A DNA stretch of 38,547 nt from positions 1 to 38,547 of the forward strand of contig DLFD01000053.1 in NCBI GenBank assembly GCA_002482005.1. Direction: 5' to 3'. The position numbers and the translations under genes are program-made. Below the pieces are notes generated by a model. That model saw only the letters and a list, made by a program, of their open reading frames with translations. It made no database searches and had not been told where the DNA came from. This document shows, in pieces, positions 1 through 8,917 of this stretch. Every line of letters begins with the position of its first letter. Positions within the stretch are counted from its first letter, which is position 1. This DNA is from Lachnospiraceae bacterium UBA7729 (lineage in GTDB: Bacteria > Bacillota > Clostridia > Lachnospirales > Lachnospiraceae).

Positions 1-61
1 CCACATCAAAAATGATTGACCCAAAAACATTGAAAAATATTGAAAAATCCGGAAAAAGGCA

Positions 62-90
62 TTGCGTGGTTTTTCTCTTTATAGTAATAT
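62..90 (+). promoter_or_regulatory. Candidate promoter upstream of the pilus locus
   Basis: A TTGCGT hexamer (62-67) lies 17 bp before TAATAT (85-90), close to the sigma-A consensus. It sits about 95 bp before the sortase start and could drive the pilus genes. Poly-A/T runs on both sides fit an upstream region, but the AT-richness also makes chance matches likely. Confidence 0.4.
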
Positions 91-183
91 ACAGGAAACA
101 GCACTTCTGATTCTTTTTTTCTTTCATTATCTGCAGGATCTGATCTCATCTCTTTTTTCTGATCCTATCACCCACAGGCGAAT

Positions 184-885
184 ATGGTCAAAGTTATCAG
201 GTTTTTTGATGTTCTGGAGGACCTGTTCCTTCTGGTACTCTTTCTGTTTCTGTTTCTGGTAGGGGGCTATGCCCTTGTCGATACCTGCCTGGTCTACGGA
301 CATGCATCTGACAGCAGTATCCTGAGATATAAACCAGGCTCGGGAGAAGATCCCCCGGACCGGGAGATCTCCGGCAGAATAACTGCCTGGCTGACGATCG
401 ACGGGACATCCATTGACTATCCGGTCATGCAAGGCAGCACGAATGAGGAATATCTCAACAAAGATCCCTACGGGGATTATTCTCTTTCCGGCTCGATCTT
501 TCTCGACAGCCGGAACTCTTCTGACTTTTCGGATGATTATTCTCTTATCTATGGCCATCACATGGAGGGAAACCGTATGTTCGGTCCCCTCACGAGCTAT
601 CTGAAGAAAGATTTTTTCCATACCCATAAAACTGCGGTCCTGACCGTTGACGGCAAAGCGCTGCAAGTCACATTTTTTGCTGCGATAGCAGCCCCGGCGA
701 CGGATCCTGTCATCTTTTCGCCATCGGAAACCTCAGCCGGGGAGCTGATTGCCTGTATCCGGAACAAGGAGGGGATCCTGGATGAGGATGGACTGCGCCT
801 TCAGGAAGGCCGGCGGATCGTCGGACTTTCTACGTGCAGATATCCGGCTTCACTCAGCAGGGTGATCATCTTCGGATACCTCTGA
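184..885 (+). CDS. Class B sortase (pilus or surface-protein transpeptidase)
   Basis: A 233-residue membrane-anchored transpeptidase that cleaves sorting signals and joins surface proteins to each other or to the wall. Residues 14-35 form one hydrophobic N-terminal anchor, so the enzyme faces outward. The catalytic signature is visible: YGHHM with His125, LSTC with Cys218, and Arg226 in SLSRV. The length and the YGHHM/STC pattern fit class B rather than the larger class C pilus sortases. It is the first gene of a locus with two proteins ending in IIPTG plus a membrane tail, so those are its likely substrates. In streptococcal FCT loci a class B-like sortase likewise polymerises FctA-type pilins. 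The ribosome-binding site before ATG 184 is weak; no better in-frame start is obvious. Confidence 0.9.
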   Translation: MVKVIRFFDVLEDLFLLVLFLFLFLVGGYALVDTCLVYGHASDSSILRYKPGSGEDPPDREISGRITAWLTIDGTSIDYPVMQGSTNEEYLNKDPYGDYSLSGSIFLDSRNSSDFSDDYSLIYGHHMEGNRMFGPLTSYLKKDFFHTHKTAVLTVDGKALQVTFFAAIAAPATDPVIFSPSETSAGELIACIRNKEGILDEDGLRLQEGRRIVGLSTCRYPASLSRVIIFGYL

Positions 886-966
886 CAAGACGGTATTCCC
901 CGCCCGCATAAGGGCGGATGAATATAGAACACTTGAAACATGTCATCAGAAACAAGGAGGCTGATC

Positions 967-2247
967 ATGAACAGACAGAAAATATTCTCAATTGCAGGAG
1001 CGGCTATGGCAGCTGCTCTTGTGTCCTCAACCGGTGCTTATGCAGAGACACTTCAGGGCTATTCTCCTGTATATGGCACATCCTGCCGTTTTGACAAGTA
1101 TCTCGTGATGAAGAGCGATGCGGAGGTTCCGCAGCTTACCTGCTTTTTCACGATCGCACCAGGGAAGGCGGTAAAGCCTGCGAAAGGAAGCCCGGAAATC
1201 CTGGCGCCTGACGGAACAAGCGTGGATGGGATCCCCAATACGAAAGGGACGCCTGTCATTACCGGCAACGGGAAAGGCGCGTCTGCTGTCTTTATGCCTG
1301 GAGATCCGACGGCTGCGGAAAAGAATGCAGGCAAGGGAAAGACGATCGGATTTGCGACAGAAGACAAGTCGGATGAGAAATTTGCCAGCAAGGAGCTGAC
1401 AGTGGACTTCTCCGGTGTCTCTTTTTCGGAGCCGGGAGTCTTTCGCTGGATCATCAGTGAAACAGATCCTAAGAAGCAGGGAATCACACCGGACCCTCAG
1501 CAGAGAACACTGGATGTGTATGTGACGGACCAGGAGGGAGTGCTCAAGGTGTCCTCCTACGTTCTTCATAAGGGGGATGCTGTTGCCAAGGAAGACGATA
1601 AGAGTTCCGGCTTCACGAATCTCTATTCCACTCATGACTTGACTTTCCGGAAGGAGGTTACGGGCAACCAGGGGTCAAAGGATAAATATTTTAAGGTACA
1701 TGTCGCGGTCGGAAAGGAAGAAGGCGCGACTGCAGGCGCTTCTGACCGTTTCCTTGTCGATCTGTCCGGTGCCGAGACTGCCCCGTCCGGCAATGCTGCA
1801 ACTGTTTACGCTGCCGATGTGATGAAGAAAGCAAACAGCGCGGACTCGCCGGATGAGAAGACGGCAGGTGAGTTTTTAACCGGAGCACAGCTTACCGCGG
1901 GTTATGACTTTTATCTGAAAGACGGTCAGGAGATCAGCATCCGCGGGCTTCCGGATAATGCATTCTATACACTCACGGAAGATGCGGAGGATTATCAAAG
2001 GAAAGACGGTATCTCTCAGGATGATTCAGGCAGCGGGAAAGCGTATGCGGACAAAATATCCGGATACCTGAAGACGGATATACAGACAGGATTCACGAAT
2101 AACCGGCAGGGAATCATCCCGACAGGCATCATGATGGCGTTATTCCCGTTTGCCCTGCTTACGGCAGTTGGTACAGGAGGACTTGCCGCCTTCATACTGA
2201 AGCTCCGCAGATTATCCGGGCACAGTCAGAAGGGAGACGGACAATGA
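967..2247 (+). CDS. Major pilin, FctA/Spy0128-like backbone subunit
   Basis: A 426-residue secreted protein. The start at 967 is preferred over the upstream in-frame ATG at 940 because AAGGAGG sits 6 bp ahead of it, and it gives a clean signal peptide ending AYA-E. The N-terminal half resembles the Spy0128-type pilin domain (GVFRWIISETD segment). The second domain starts LTFRKEVTGN and ends GFTNN, with an intervening YTLTE segment. Lys229, Glu338 and Asn378 sit where such domains form a Lys-Asn isopeptide bond assisted by Glu. The C-terminus is IIPTG (383-387), a hydrophobic segment and a basic tail: a sorting signal of the IPTG/VPTG pilin type, not LPxTG. It overlaps the next gene by 4 bp. 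The backbone role is inferred from domain content and position. Confidence 0.85.
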   Translation: MNRQKIFSIAGAAMAAALVSSTGAYAETLQGYSPVYGTSCRFDKYLVMKSDAEVPQLTCFFTIAPGKAVKPAKGSPEILAPDGTSVDGIPNTKGTPVITGNGKGASAVFMPGDPTAAEKNAGKGKTIGFATEDKSDEKFASKELTVDFSGVSFSEPGVFRWIISETDPKKQGITPDPQQRTLDVYVTDQEGVLKVSSYVLHKGDAVAKEDDKSSGFTNLYSTHDLTFRKEVTGNQGSKDKYFKVHVAVGKEEGATAGASDRFLVDLSGAETAPSGNAATVYAADVMKKANSADSPDEKTAGEFLTGAQLTAGYDFYLKDGQEISIRGLPDNAFYTLTEDAEDYQRKDGISQDDSGSGKAYADKISGYLKTDIQTGFTNNRQGIIPTGIMMALFPFALLTAVGTGGLAAFILKLRRLSGHSQKGDGQ

Positions 2248-2927
2248 AGAATACAGTCAGATCTATGAAATCCTCCGGATTTACCATGGTCATTCTGTGT
2301 CTGGCCTCCATGCTGTTTCTGGCAGATCCGGCCTGTGCCAGGATGGCTGAGGCCTCCGCACAGATTCCGGTAAGATGCAGCGGAGAGGACACAGGGCAGG
2401 ACCATATGATCCTTCTGGAACTGCCGGATCCTTCCCACCTGTCTTCCCAGAAGAAGAAACTTTCCCTGAAGAATGGGCAGGGAGGGAACTTCACGGTCAA
2501 AGCAGATTATCCCGGAAACTACAGATTCCTTGTGCGTCAGGACGGGGAAAAGGACGATCCCTGCTGGGACAGGACGGTGTACGAGGGGGAGATCATCGTC
2601 ACGGAAGACGAAGAAGGCGTTATGAGCACCCAGGTTTGTCTCTCCAAAAAGGGCGGCACAGGAAAAGAAAATTCGGCTGAATTCCTCAATAAAACAAAGG
2701 AGAAAGAGACAGAGAAGCCAAAACCCCATGAGGAGAAGAAGCCGCCTCATGAAGAGGAAACTGTCACTGAGACACCGGTCCACGATCAGACAGTTCCGGC
2801 TCCCCAGGGGGAAGTCCGTACGGGTGACTCCAGTCCCATCGGGACTTATACGGTCCTGCTGCTGATCGCATCGGCAGTGATCGCTGTAAGCATCAGAATA
2901 TATGCGGAAAGGAAAAAACATGGTTAA
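2244..2927 (+). CDS. Small surface protein, FctB-like minor or basal pilin
   Basis: A 227-residue protein with an N-terminal signal sequence, one compact extracellular domain (about residues 40-145), a charged stretch rich in Lys, Glu and Pro (about 150-180), and a C-terminal membrane helix followed by RKKHG. The segment YPGNYRFLVRQ resembles the beta-rich Spy0128-type pilin fold. Just before the membrane helix is TGDSSPIG rather than IPTG; the same motif recurs in the large surface protein ending at 37498. It sits between backbone pilin and tip adhesin with overlaps on both sides, as FctB does in streptococcal pilus loci, so a wall-linking base subunit is the best guess. The TGDSSP motif may be read by a different sortase. 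Confidence 0.65.
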   Translation: MKNTVRSMKSSGFTMVILCLASMLFLADPACARMAEASAQIPVRCSGEDTGQDHMILLELPDPSHLSSQKKKLSLKNGQGGNFTVKADYPGNYRFLVRQDGEKDDPCWDRTVYEGEIIVTEDEEGVMSTQVCLSKKGGTGKENSAEFLNKTKEKETEKPKPHEEKKPPHEEETVTETPVHDQTVPAPQGEVRTGDSSPIGTYTVLLLIASAVIAVSIRIYAERKKHG

Positions 2928-5900
2928 CAGACATATCAGACGTATCAGACAGATGACCGGCATTCTCCTGGCTGCAGCGGTGGTTTTCTCAGCAGCATAT
3001 CCTGCTCCGGCGTCAGAGACGGAACAGGAGACCGGCTGCCTGGATACAGAAAACATTCCTGCGGAAGAGGAGAGAATGACATCACCTGCGGGAGAGATGA
3101 CAGATACCGCTCAGACGACGGAAAAGATACCTGGACCTGCCGAAGATACCACGTCATCGGCGGGAGAAACAGTGCCGGAGACGGGAGATATCGTATCATC
3201 GGAGGAAGGAGTGCATCCTGCAGAAGGGACAGTACCATCGACAGAAGAAACTGGGATGACGACGGAAGGTGCCATGACGACGGAAGGTGCCATGACGACG
3301 GAAGGTGCCATGATGACGGAAGGTGCACTGATGACGGAAGGTGCACTGACGATGGAAGAAACGGCATCAGTGATTTCCCCGGATAGGGATAATGCGGACG
3401 AATCAGATACTGAGGATGGAACAGAGCTTCAGCAGTCTGAGCATGTGACAGAGGTGCAGAAGCCTGAGTCCGGAAAGGAGGATATTCCACGGGAGACCGA
3501 TCTTTATCTTGAGGAGGTACTTTCCGAAACAGAATCTGATACGGAAGCATATTATGATGAGACTGAAACCGAACTGCCATGCCCGGACAGCCTGGAGACG
3601 GTCTTTCAGGAGATGAGGATCAGACTGACTGCCGAAGGAACATTTCCGGAAGGGGCAGAGCTATCCGTTCAGCAGATCCCGGCAGATGCAGCAGAAGAGA
3701 TCGTAAGGGAGAAGAGCATCGATGAGGCAGGCCCGGATGAGCCGCTCGATGAGGAACCGGAGATCTCGGTATATGCCGCACTGGATATCGCCATCGAGAT
3801 GGACGGTCAGATCGTGCAGCCGAAGGACCTGGGACTTAAGAATGTACGTCTGTCTATCGAGCATGTTCCGGGGGATGTCTCCGAGGATGAAGATCTCTCG
3901 GTGCTTCATATCAGGGAGAATATTCTGGACCAGAGCGGACGGATCGATGAGGATGCTCTTTACGAAGTACCAGATAGAATCCGGAACGGAGAGGTCAGGA
4001 CGGATGAGTTCACGGATGCAGTTGTGGACACGGATGACGGCTACTCTGCAGAGGTAACGGTTGATTCACTGAGCCCGGTGATCCTCTATGGGATCCGGCA
4101 GGCAAAGGCTGCAGCAACAGTTCCTGCTTCCGGATATTACGGACCTGCGGTAGGAAACTACTCCGGGACACTTCCGAAAGGATTCAACGGGACTATGCTG
4201 AGAGTATCTCCATCCCAGTTCGAGCTTCATGGCTATCAGCCGATCAGCGGGACATCTTATGGGAAGGCAAGCAACACGGATTTCAGTGACAAGATCTACA
4301 TGTATCTTTCCAAGGGCGCCATGTTCAATGGGGAATTCTATGATGTGAAGATACGCACGAAGATGGTTACAGGCGATGGATACGCGGTAGGGCTTCATTC
4401 ATCCGGCCTGGCATCCTTCGGACACCTCGGAGAGCCGGCAAGAAGAGGGACACACGGTGAGGAGATCAAGCTGGAGCTTACCTTTCTGAAACACAGCGAT
4501 CATAAGGTAAAGGGAAAAGGCCTGAAAGGGATCATAGCCCTGCATGATCTCGATAAAGCGTCTCCTGATCACGATTATTATGAATGCTGGAACCTGAAAT
4601 CTGAATATTTCAAAGGGTGGTATATCCCGACATCGGCATACAGGCCTTTCACGGTAAAAGCAGACCAGGCAGCATACGGAAAGCAGAAAGCCCTGAAGGC
4701 AGGGCAGACGATCACGGGAACACCAGTCAGTGTGATCACCAGTCATATCAATGGATACTATACAATGAGAAGCAGCTGGTATTCGGGAGCACCGAACTAT
4801 TTCCCGTGGCAGAGCGGAGTATTCGCATTCCAGACGGATTCTGCGGGCAGAGTTTACATGGTATACGATTCCCAGGGCGGTTTTGAGTCACAGATCGGAG
4901 GAGATATCTCCGGACTTTCCTACCGGACTACGACGAGATCCGCACTGAAGTATACGGATGTCGGCGGCTGGCCGGGAGACACCAACATCCTGAATTACGG
5001 CTATGCTTATATCAGTGGTGTTCCGAATGTACCCGGATATCTTGCTTCCGGCTGGTACACGGACAAGACGGGCAGCAGAGCGTTCGGGACATCGAAGGGA
5101 GAATGGCTTCACAACAGTTCGTCAGATGTCGTGATCTATGCCGACTATCAGCCGCTCAGACTGACGCTTGCCAAAAAATCTGCAGATGAAAATATCACGA
5201 AGGATAACAGCCATTATTCCCTTGCCGGCGCAAAGTTCACCCTGACAGGGAAGAACACGAAGAAAGTTTACAGCGTCACAACGAACAGTCAGGGAAGTGC
5301 AGTGATCAGCCCTGTTCTTGCGGATACCTATGTCATCCATGAAGTCTCTCCTTCGTCCGGTTTTGCCGTCGCTTCGGACAGCACAGTCGTGGTGGATGGC
5401 AGAAGCCTTCAGTATTCCGCTTCTGTGAAAGAGCCTCCGGTCACCTATCCGGTGAAGGTGCAGAAGATATCTTCGGATGGCAGCAGGACATACAGCCTGA
5501 AAGGCGCGGAGTTTGTCCTTAGAAGCGGAAACAGAACGATCGCAGCCTGTGTCACGGATGAAAGCGGAAGCGGAATCATGAAAGGAATCCCGATCGGAAG
5601 CTATACCCTGGTCGAGACAAAAGCTCCTGTCGGGTATCTTCGGAATACGGAGGTAAAGACAGTCACGGTCAGCGGAAAAAATGTGGACGCGAAGCAGAAG
5701 GCGGTCCTGATCAATGTTTCGGAGATACCAGTAAGGGCCGGATTCCGGATCCGCAAGACAGACCTCGAGCTGAAGGAAAAAAACTGCAGTGTATCCGGAA
5801 AGCCAACTTCGCCAGGCGCAGTCTTTTCAGTCAGCAGGACAACTCCTGACGGCAATGGGATCCAGGGGGATGCATCTCTGAAAGGAGCGGAGTTTATCCT

Positions 5901-6918
5901 GATCAGCAAGTCATCATCGGACCTGACGGTGAATGGAAAAGTATATAAGCCGGGGCAGACGATCATGTCTTTCAAGACCGATGAAAACGGAGTTTTTCAG
6001 TCTTCAGCGGATCTTCTGCCCGTCGGGACATATGAGATCAGAGAGACAGTACCGCCGGAAGGGTTCCAGCTAAGAGGAAAGCACCTTGATGAGACATTTT
6101 CTATCGGCGAGGGAGATGCCGGAAAGGTAAAGGATCTTACCGGGATCTCAGCTGAGGACGACCTCATCCGGTTCGATATTGAGATCCGCAAGACTGACAA
6201 GAAGACAGGGAAAGCAATAGCAGGAGCGGCTTTTGATATCTATCTGATATCGGGTGGAGACAAACCGTATGTGACGGTCACTACAGATGAGAATGGATAT
6301 GCGACAACCAAAGATCCCGCTTATCCGCACGGAAGACTTCCTTATGGCAGGTACAGAGTCGTGGAATCTCTGACGCCTGCCGGATACCAGACTGCAGATG
6401 AGATACAGGTAGACGGAACAGGCCATGATATGAAGGACGCTTCAGTCAGGACGGTTACCGTGAAGGAAGAACCTGTCACGATCACCGTGAAGAAGAAAGT
6501 AACCGGCAACATGGGAAACAAGACGAAGGACTTTCACTTTACTCTGAAGCTGACCGGCAAAGATCCTGCCGAAAACCTGACATGCACGAAGAATGGAAAA
6601 GAGATGAGCCTTGCAGTCAGGGACGGGATCTGCACATTCACACTTCGCCATGGCGAGGAGATCACTTTCACAGATATCCCGTACGGAACCCACTATGAGC
6701 TGACAGAGAAGGAAGCAGACAGTGACGGCTACTATACAAAAGTGAAGGGAGAGCAAGCCGGAGACCTTGTGAAAAGTGTCGGGATCATCTATACAAACCG
6801 GTATGATACGATCATCCCGACTGGCATCGATATGAATACCGGGATCTTTTCAGCAGCAGCTCTTGCAGCTCTTGTCTTTGCGTTCATCCTACTGAGGAAA
6901 AGAAGAGAACGTGTCTGA
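2920..6918 (+). CDS. Large CnaB-repeat pilus adhesin, Cpa-like tip protein
   Basis: A protein of about 1332 residues. ATG 2920 is preferred to ATG 2902 because GGAAAGGA lies 6 bp ahead; this start overlaps the previous stop by 8 bp. After the signal peptide comes an acidic Ser/Thr/Glu-rich stalk with 18-bp coding repeats (3256-3345), then a large N-terminal globular region. Four SpaA/CnaB-type domains follow, starting near residues 750, 845, 943 and 1089 (KKS/QKI/RKT openings followed by GAxF). The last domain is FctA-like (ITVKKKVTGN to YTNRYD). The protein ends IIPTG (1298-1302), a hydrophobic helix and RKRRERV. CnaB domains usually carry isopeptide bonds and stiffen stalks. A Cys in YECWN near residue 556 recalls thioester adhesins, but I see no matching TQxA motif. 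Ligand unknown. Confidence 0.85.
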   Translation: MVNRHIRRIRQMTGILLAAAVVFSAAYPAPASETEQETGCLDTENIPAEEERMTSPAGEMTDTAQTTEKIPGPAEDTTSSAGETVPETGDIVSSEEGVHPAEGTVPSTEETGMTTEGAMTTEGAMTTEGAMMTEGALMTEGALTMEETASVISPDRDNADESDTEDGTELQQSEHVTEVQKPESGKEDIPRETDLYLEEVLSETESDTEAYYDETETELPCPDSLETVFQEMRIRLTAEGTFPEGAELSVQQIPADAAEEIVREKSIDEAGPDEPLDEEPEISVYAALDIAIEMDGQIVQPKDLGLKNVRLSIEHVPGDVSEDEDLSVLHIRENILDQSGRIDEDALYEVPDRIRNGEVRTDEFTDAVVDTDDGYSAEVTVDSLSPVILYGIRQAKAAATVPASGYYGPAVGNYSGTLPKGFNGTMLRVSPSQFELHGYQPISGTSYGKASNTDFSDKIYMYLSKGAMFNGEFYDVKIRTKMVTGDGYAVGLHSSGLASFGHLGEPARRGTHGEEIKLELTFLKHSDHKVKGKGLKGIIALHDLDKASPDHDYYECWNLKSEYFKGWYIPTSAYRPFTVKADQAAYGKQKALKAGQTITGTPVSVITSHINGYYTMRSSWYSGAPNYFPWQSGVFAFQTDSAGRVYMVYDSQGGFESQIGGDISGLSYRTTTRSALKYTDVGGWPGDTNILNYGYAYISGVPNVPGYLASGWYTDKTGSRAFGTSKGEWLHNSSSDVVIYADYQPLRLTLAKKSADENITKDNSHYSLAGAKFTLTGKNTKKVYSVTTNSQGSAVISPVLADTYVIHEVSPSSGFAVASDSTVVVDGRSLQYSASVKEPPVTYPVKVQKISSDGSRTYSLKGAEFVLRSGNRTIAACVTDESGSGIMKGIPIGSYTLVETKAPVGYLRNTEVKTVTVSGKNVDAKQKAVLINVSEIPVRAGFRIRKTDLELKEKNCSVSGKPTSPGAVFSVSRTTPDGNGIQGDASLKGAEFILISKSSSDLTVNGKVYKPGQTIMSFKTDENGVFQSSADLLPVGTYEIRETVPPEGFQLRGKHLDETFSIGEGDAGKVKDLTGISAEDDLIRFDIEIRKTDKKTGKAIAGAAFDIYLISGGDKPYVTVTTDENGYATTKDPAYPHGRLPYGRYRVVESLTPAGYQTADEIQVDGTGHDMKDASVRTVTVKEEPVTITVKKKVTGNMGNKTKDFHFTLKLTGKDPAENLTCTKNGKEMSLAVRDGICTFTLRHGEEITFTDIPYGTHYELTEKEADSDGYYTKVKGEQAGDLVKSVGIIYTNRYDTIIPTGIDMNTGIFSAAALAALVFAFILLRKRRERV
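3256..3345 (+). repeat. Five in-frame 18-bp tandem repeats in the adhesin stalk
   Basis: Three near-identical units encode MTTEGA, followed by variants MMTEGA and LMTEGA; a degenerate sixth unit reaches 3360. Because the period is 18 bp, gain or loss of a unit changes stalk length without a frameshift. Confidence 0.9.
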
Positions 6919-6945
6919 ACTATCATTCTGATCTTAAGATTCCCC

Positions 6946-6985
6946 AAAGAGGCAGACTGCCCTGTTATGGGCGGTTTGCCTCTTT
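6946..6985 (+). terminator. Intrinsic terminator after the pilus locus
   Basis: A 17-bp stem with two mismatches (AAAGAGGCAGACTGCCC against GGGCGGTTTGCCTCTTT) closes on a TGTTAT loop 28 bp after the adhesin stop. The 3' arm is T-rich, but there is no long separate U-tract. Confidence 0.75.
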
Positions 6986-6992
6986 GCAGCAA

Positions 6993-7177
6993 CAGGGTCT
7001 CGTTTGCCATCGTGCTTGCACGAATGGACACCAGAGACCCTGGGGAACAGCGAGAAGCTTTGCTTCGAGCTGCTTTCAGGTGCGAAGATCGAGTAGGCGG
7101 ACGGAGCCCTGCCTCGAATTAAGACTACGGGCTGCAAAGCGTCAATGCTGCATGGAAAGGCAGCTGTGCGGCAGCCC
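6993..7177. other. Intergenic region dense in inverted repeats
   Basis: This 185-bp stretch holds no credible gene. CAGGGTCTC (6993-7001) pairs with GAGACCCTG (7034-7042), enclosing CCAT...ATGG and a TCGTGC/GCACGA hairpin. Further on, GGGCTGC (7129-7135) pairs with GCAGCCC (7171-7177), enclosing GCTGC/GCAGC. It could be a structured RNA, a degenerate repeat element, or leader sequence for glpK. I recognise no known RNA family. Confidence 0.4.
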
Positions 7178-7230
7178 AGGGAATCGGATCCATGCTGCCA
7201 AGGAGAGATGAGCGGATATCCGCGGCATAG

Positions 7231-7259
7231 TGGGACAACTGCTCTAAACATGTTATACT
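7231..7259 (+). promoter_or_regulatory. Candidate glpK promoter
   Basis: TATACT (7254-7259) is a good -10 box; the -35 region is weak (GGGACA at 7232-7237, 16 bp upstream). The distance to the glpK start (7290) leaves a short leader with its ribosome-binding site. Confidence 0.45.
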
Positions 7260-7289
7260 AAGAAAAAACAGACCTCAGGGGTGAAAAAG

Positions 7290-8798
7290 ATGGAACAGAA
7301 TCAGTATATTATGGCGCTTGACGCCGGCACAACATCGAACCGCTGCATCCTGTTCGACCGGAAGGGCAATATCTGTTCGGTCGTGCAGAGGGAGTTTGAA
7401 CAGATCTATCCTCATCCGGGATGGGTGGAACAGAATCCGATGGAAATCTGGTCGACACAGATCGGAGTGGCGGCAGAAGCAATGGGAAAACTGGGAGCAG
7501 GTCCGGAGAACATCGCTGCCATCGGGATCACAAATCAGCGTGAGACGACGATCATCTGGGACAGATATACAGGAAAGCCTGTCTATAATGCAATCGTATG
7601 GCAGTGCCGGAGAACGGCTCCGATCGTGGAAGAACTTGTGAAGGATGGCTGCGGCGACAGGATCCGTGAAAAGACCGGCCTGATCCCGGACCCGTATTTC
7701 TCTGCGACAAAGCTGAAGTGGATCCTCGACAATGTGCCGGGAGCAAGGGAGAAAGCCGAGAAAGGTGATCTTCTTTTCGGAACGGTCGATACCTGGCTGA
7801 TCTGGAACCTGACAGCGGGCGATGTCCATGTGACGGATTACACGAATGCATCCCGGACGATGCTGTATGATATCCACAGGCTCTGCTGGGACAAGGAGAT
7901 CCTGGACAGACTTGGGATCCCGGAAAAGATGCTGCCTGAGGTGCTTCCGTCCAGTTATCCGTACGGAAGGACCAAGGACTGTCTGATCGGGGATGGGATC
8001 CCGATCTGCGGAGCTGCAGGTGATCAGCAGAGCGCACTGTTCGGTCAGTGCTGCTTTGAACCGGGAGAAGTCAAGAATACATATGGAACCGGCTGTTTTA
8101 TGCTGATGAATACCGGGGAACAGGTTATCAGATCGAATCATGGACTTCTTTCCACCATAGCCGTGTCGCTGAAGCAGGGAGAAGTTCAGTATGCTCTGGA
8201 AGGCTCCGTGTTTGTTGCAGGAGCGTCCATCCAGTGGCTGAGAGACGAGCTGAAGATCATCTCTTCCGCACCGGAATCAGAAAAATACTGCAGAAAAGTC
8301 CCGGATACGGATGGCTGCTACGTGGTCCCGGCGTTTACCGGGCTTGGCGCGCCTTATTGGAATCCGGAAGCGAGAGGTATGATCGTCGGACTTACAAGGG
8401 GAGCGAACAGAAATCATCTGATTCGGGCTACGGTAGAGTCGCTGGCGTACCAGACTTACGATGTCCTTGGAGCTATGCAGAAAGATTCAGGCCTTCTGAT
8501 CAAAGACCTGAAGGTAGACGGAGGAGCTTCCGCCAATGACTTTCTGATGCAATTCCAGGCGGATATCCTGAATTCGGATGTGGTCCGGCCGAGGTGTGTG
8601 GAGACGACCGCCATGGGCGCCGCTTATCTTGCAGGACTTGCTTCCGGCTACTGGCAGGATAAGTCAGAGCTTCGCGATAACTGGGTAAAGGGTAATGTCT
8701 TCCGGCCGGAGATGGAAGATGGACGACGGAGCGAACTTCTGCGTGGATGGAAGAGAGCGGTGTCTGCAGCACTTGCCTGGGCTGATGATAAGGGCTGA
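7290..8798 (+). CDS. glpK: Glycerol kinase
   Basis: Phosphorylates glycerol to sn-glycerol-3-phosphate with ATP, feeding lipid synthesis and glycolysis. The 502-residue length is normal. FGGY-kinase motifs are clear: the N-terminal phosphate loop in DAGTTSNRCILFD, the glycerol-site segment around WSTQIGV and TNQRETT, GAAGDQQSALFGQ, NTYGTGCFML, and the C-terminal DGGASAND plus AMGAAYLAGL. ATG 7290 is chosen over the in-frame GTG 7281 because AGGGGTG lies about 6 bp ahead. No glpF, glpD or glpP neighbour is present, so glycerol uptake must be encoded elsewhere. It lies alone between a structured intergenic region and the comEA-like gene. Confidence 0.97.
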   Translation: MEQNQYIMALDAGTTSNRCILFDRKGNICSVVQREFEQIYPHPGWVEQNPMEIWSTQIGVAAEAMGKLGAGPENIAAIGITNQRETTIIWDRYTGKPVYNAIVWQCRRTAPIVEELVKDGCGDRIREKTGLIPDPYFSATKLKWILDNVPGAREKAEKGDLLFGTVDTWLIWNLTAGDVHVTDYTNASRTMLYDIHRLCWDKEILDRLGIPEKMLPEVLPSSYPYGRTKDCLIGDGIPICGAAGDQQSALFGQCCFEPGEVKNTYGTGCFMLMNTGEQVIRSNHGLLSTIAVSLKQGEVQYALEGSVFVAGASIQWLRDELKIISSAPESEKYCRKVPDTDGCYVVPAFTGLGAPYWNPEARGMIVGLTRGANRNHLIRATVESLAYQTYDVLGAMQKDSGLLIKDLKVDGGASANDFLMQFQADILNSDVVRPRCVETTAMGAAYLAGLASGYWQDKSELRDNWVKGNVFRPEMEDGRRSELLRGWKRAVSAALAWADDKG

Positions 8799-8835
8799 AT
8801 CTCCGGTGATCTTTGATTCCTCCGTCATACAAATA

Positions 8836-8864
8836 TTGAAAATATATTGCGGTTTTGTTAATAT
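8836..8864 (+). promoter_or_regulatory. Promoter for the comEA-like gene and response regulator
   Basis: TTGAAA (8836-8841), a 17-bp spacer and TAATAT (8859-8864) make a near-consensus sigma-A promoter about 54 bp before the GTG start at 8918. TTAATATTAA is itself palindromic. Confidence 0.65.
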
Positions 8865-8917
8865 TAAAAGGCATGGCGGGGGAATTTAACCGGGAACTGG
8901 TCCCGGAGGCTGTGTAA

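Noticed and set aside
7275..8141. 288-codon open frame on the minus strand
   Set aside because: It lies entirely opposite glpK, has no ribosome-binding site or recognisable domain, and is a codon-bias shadow.
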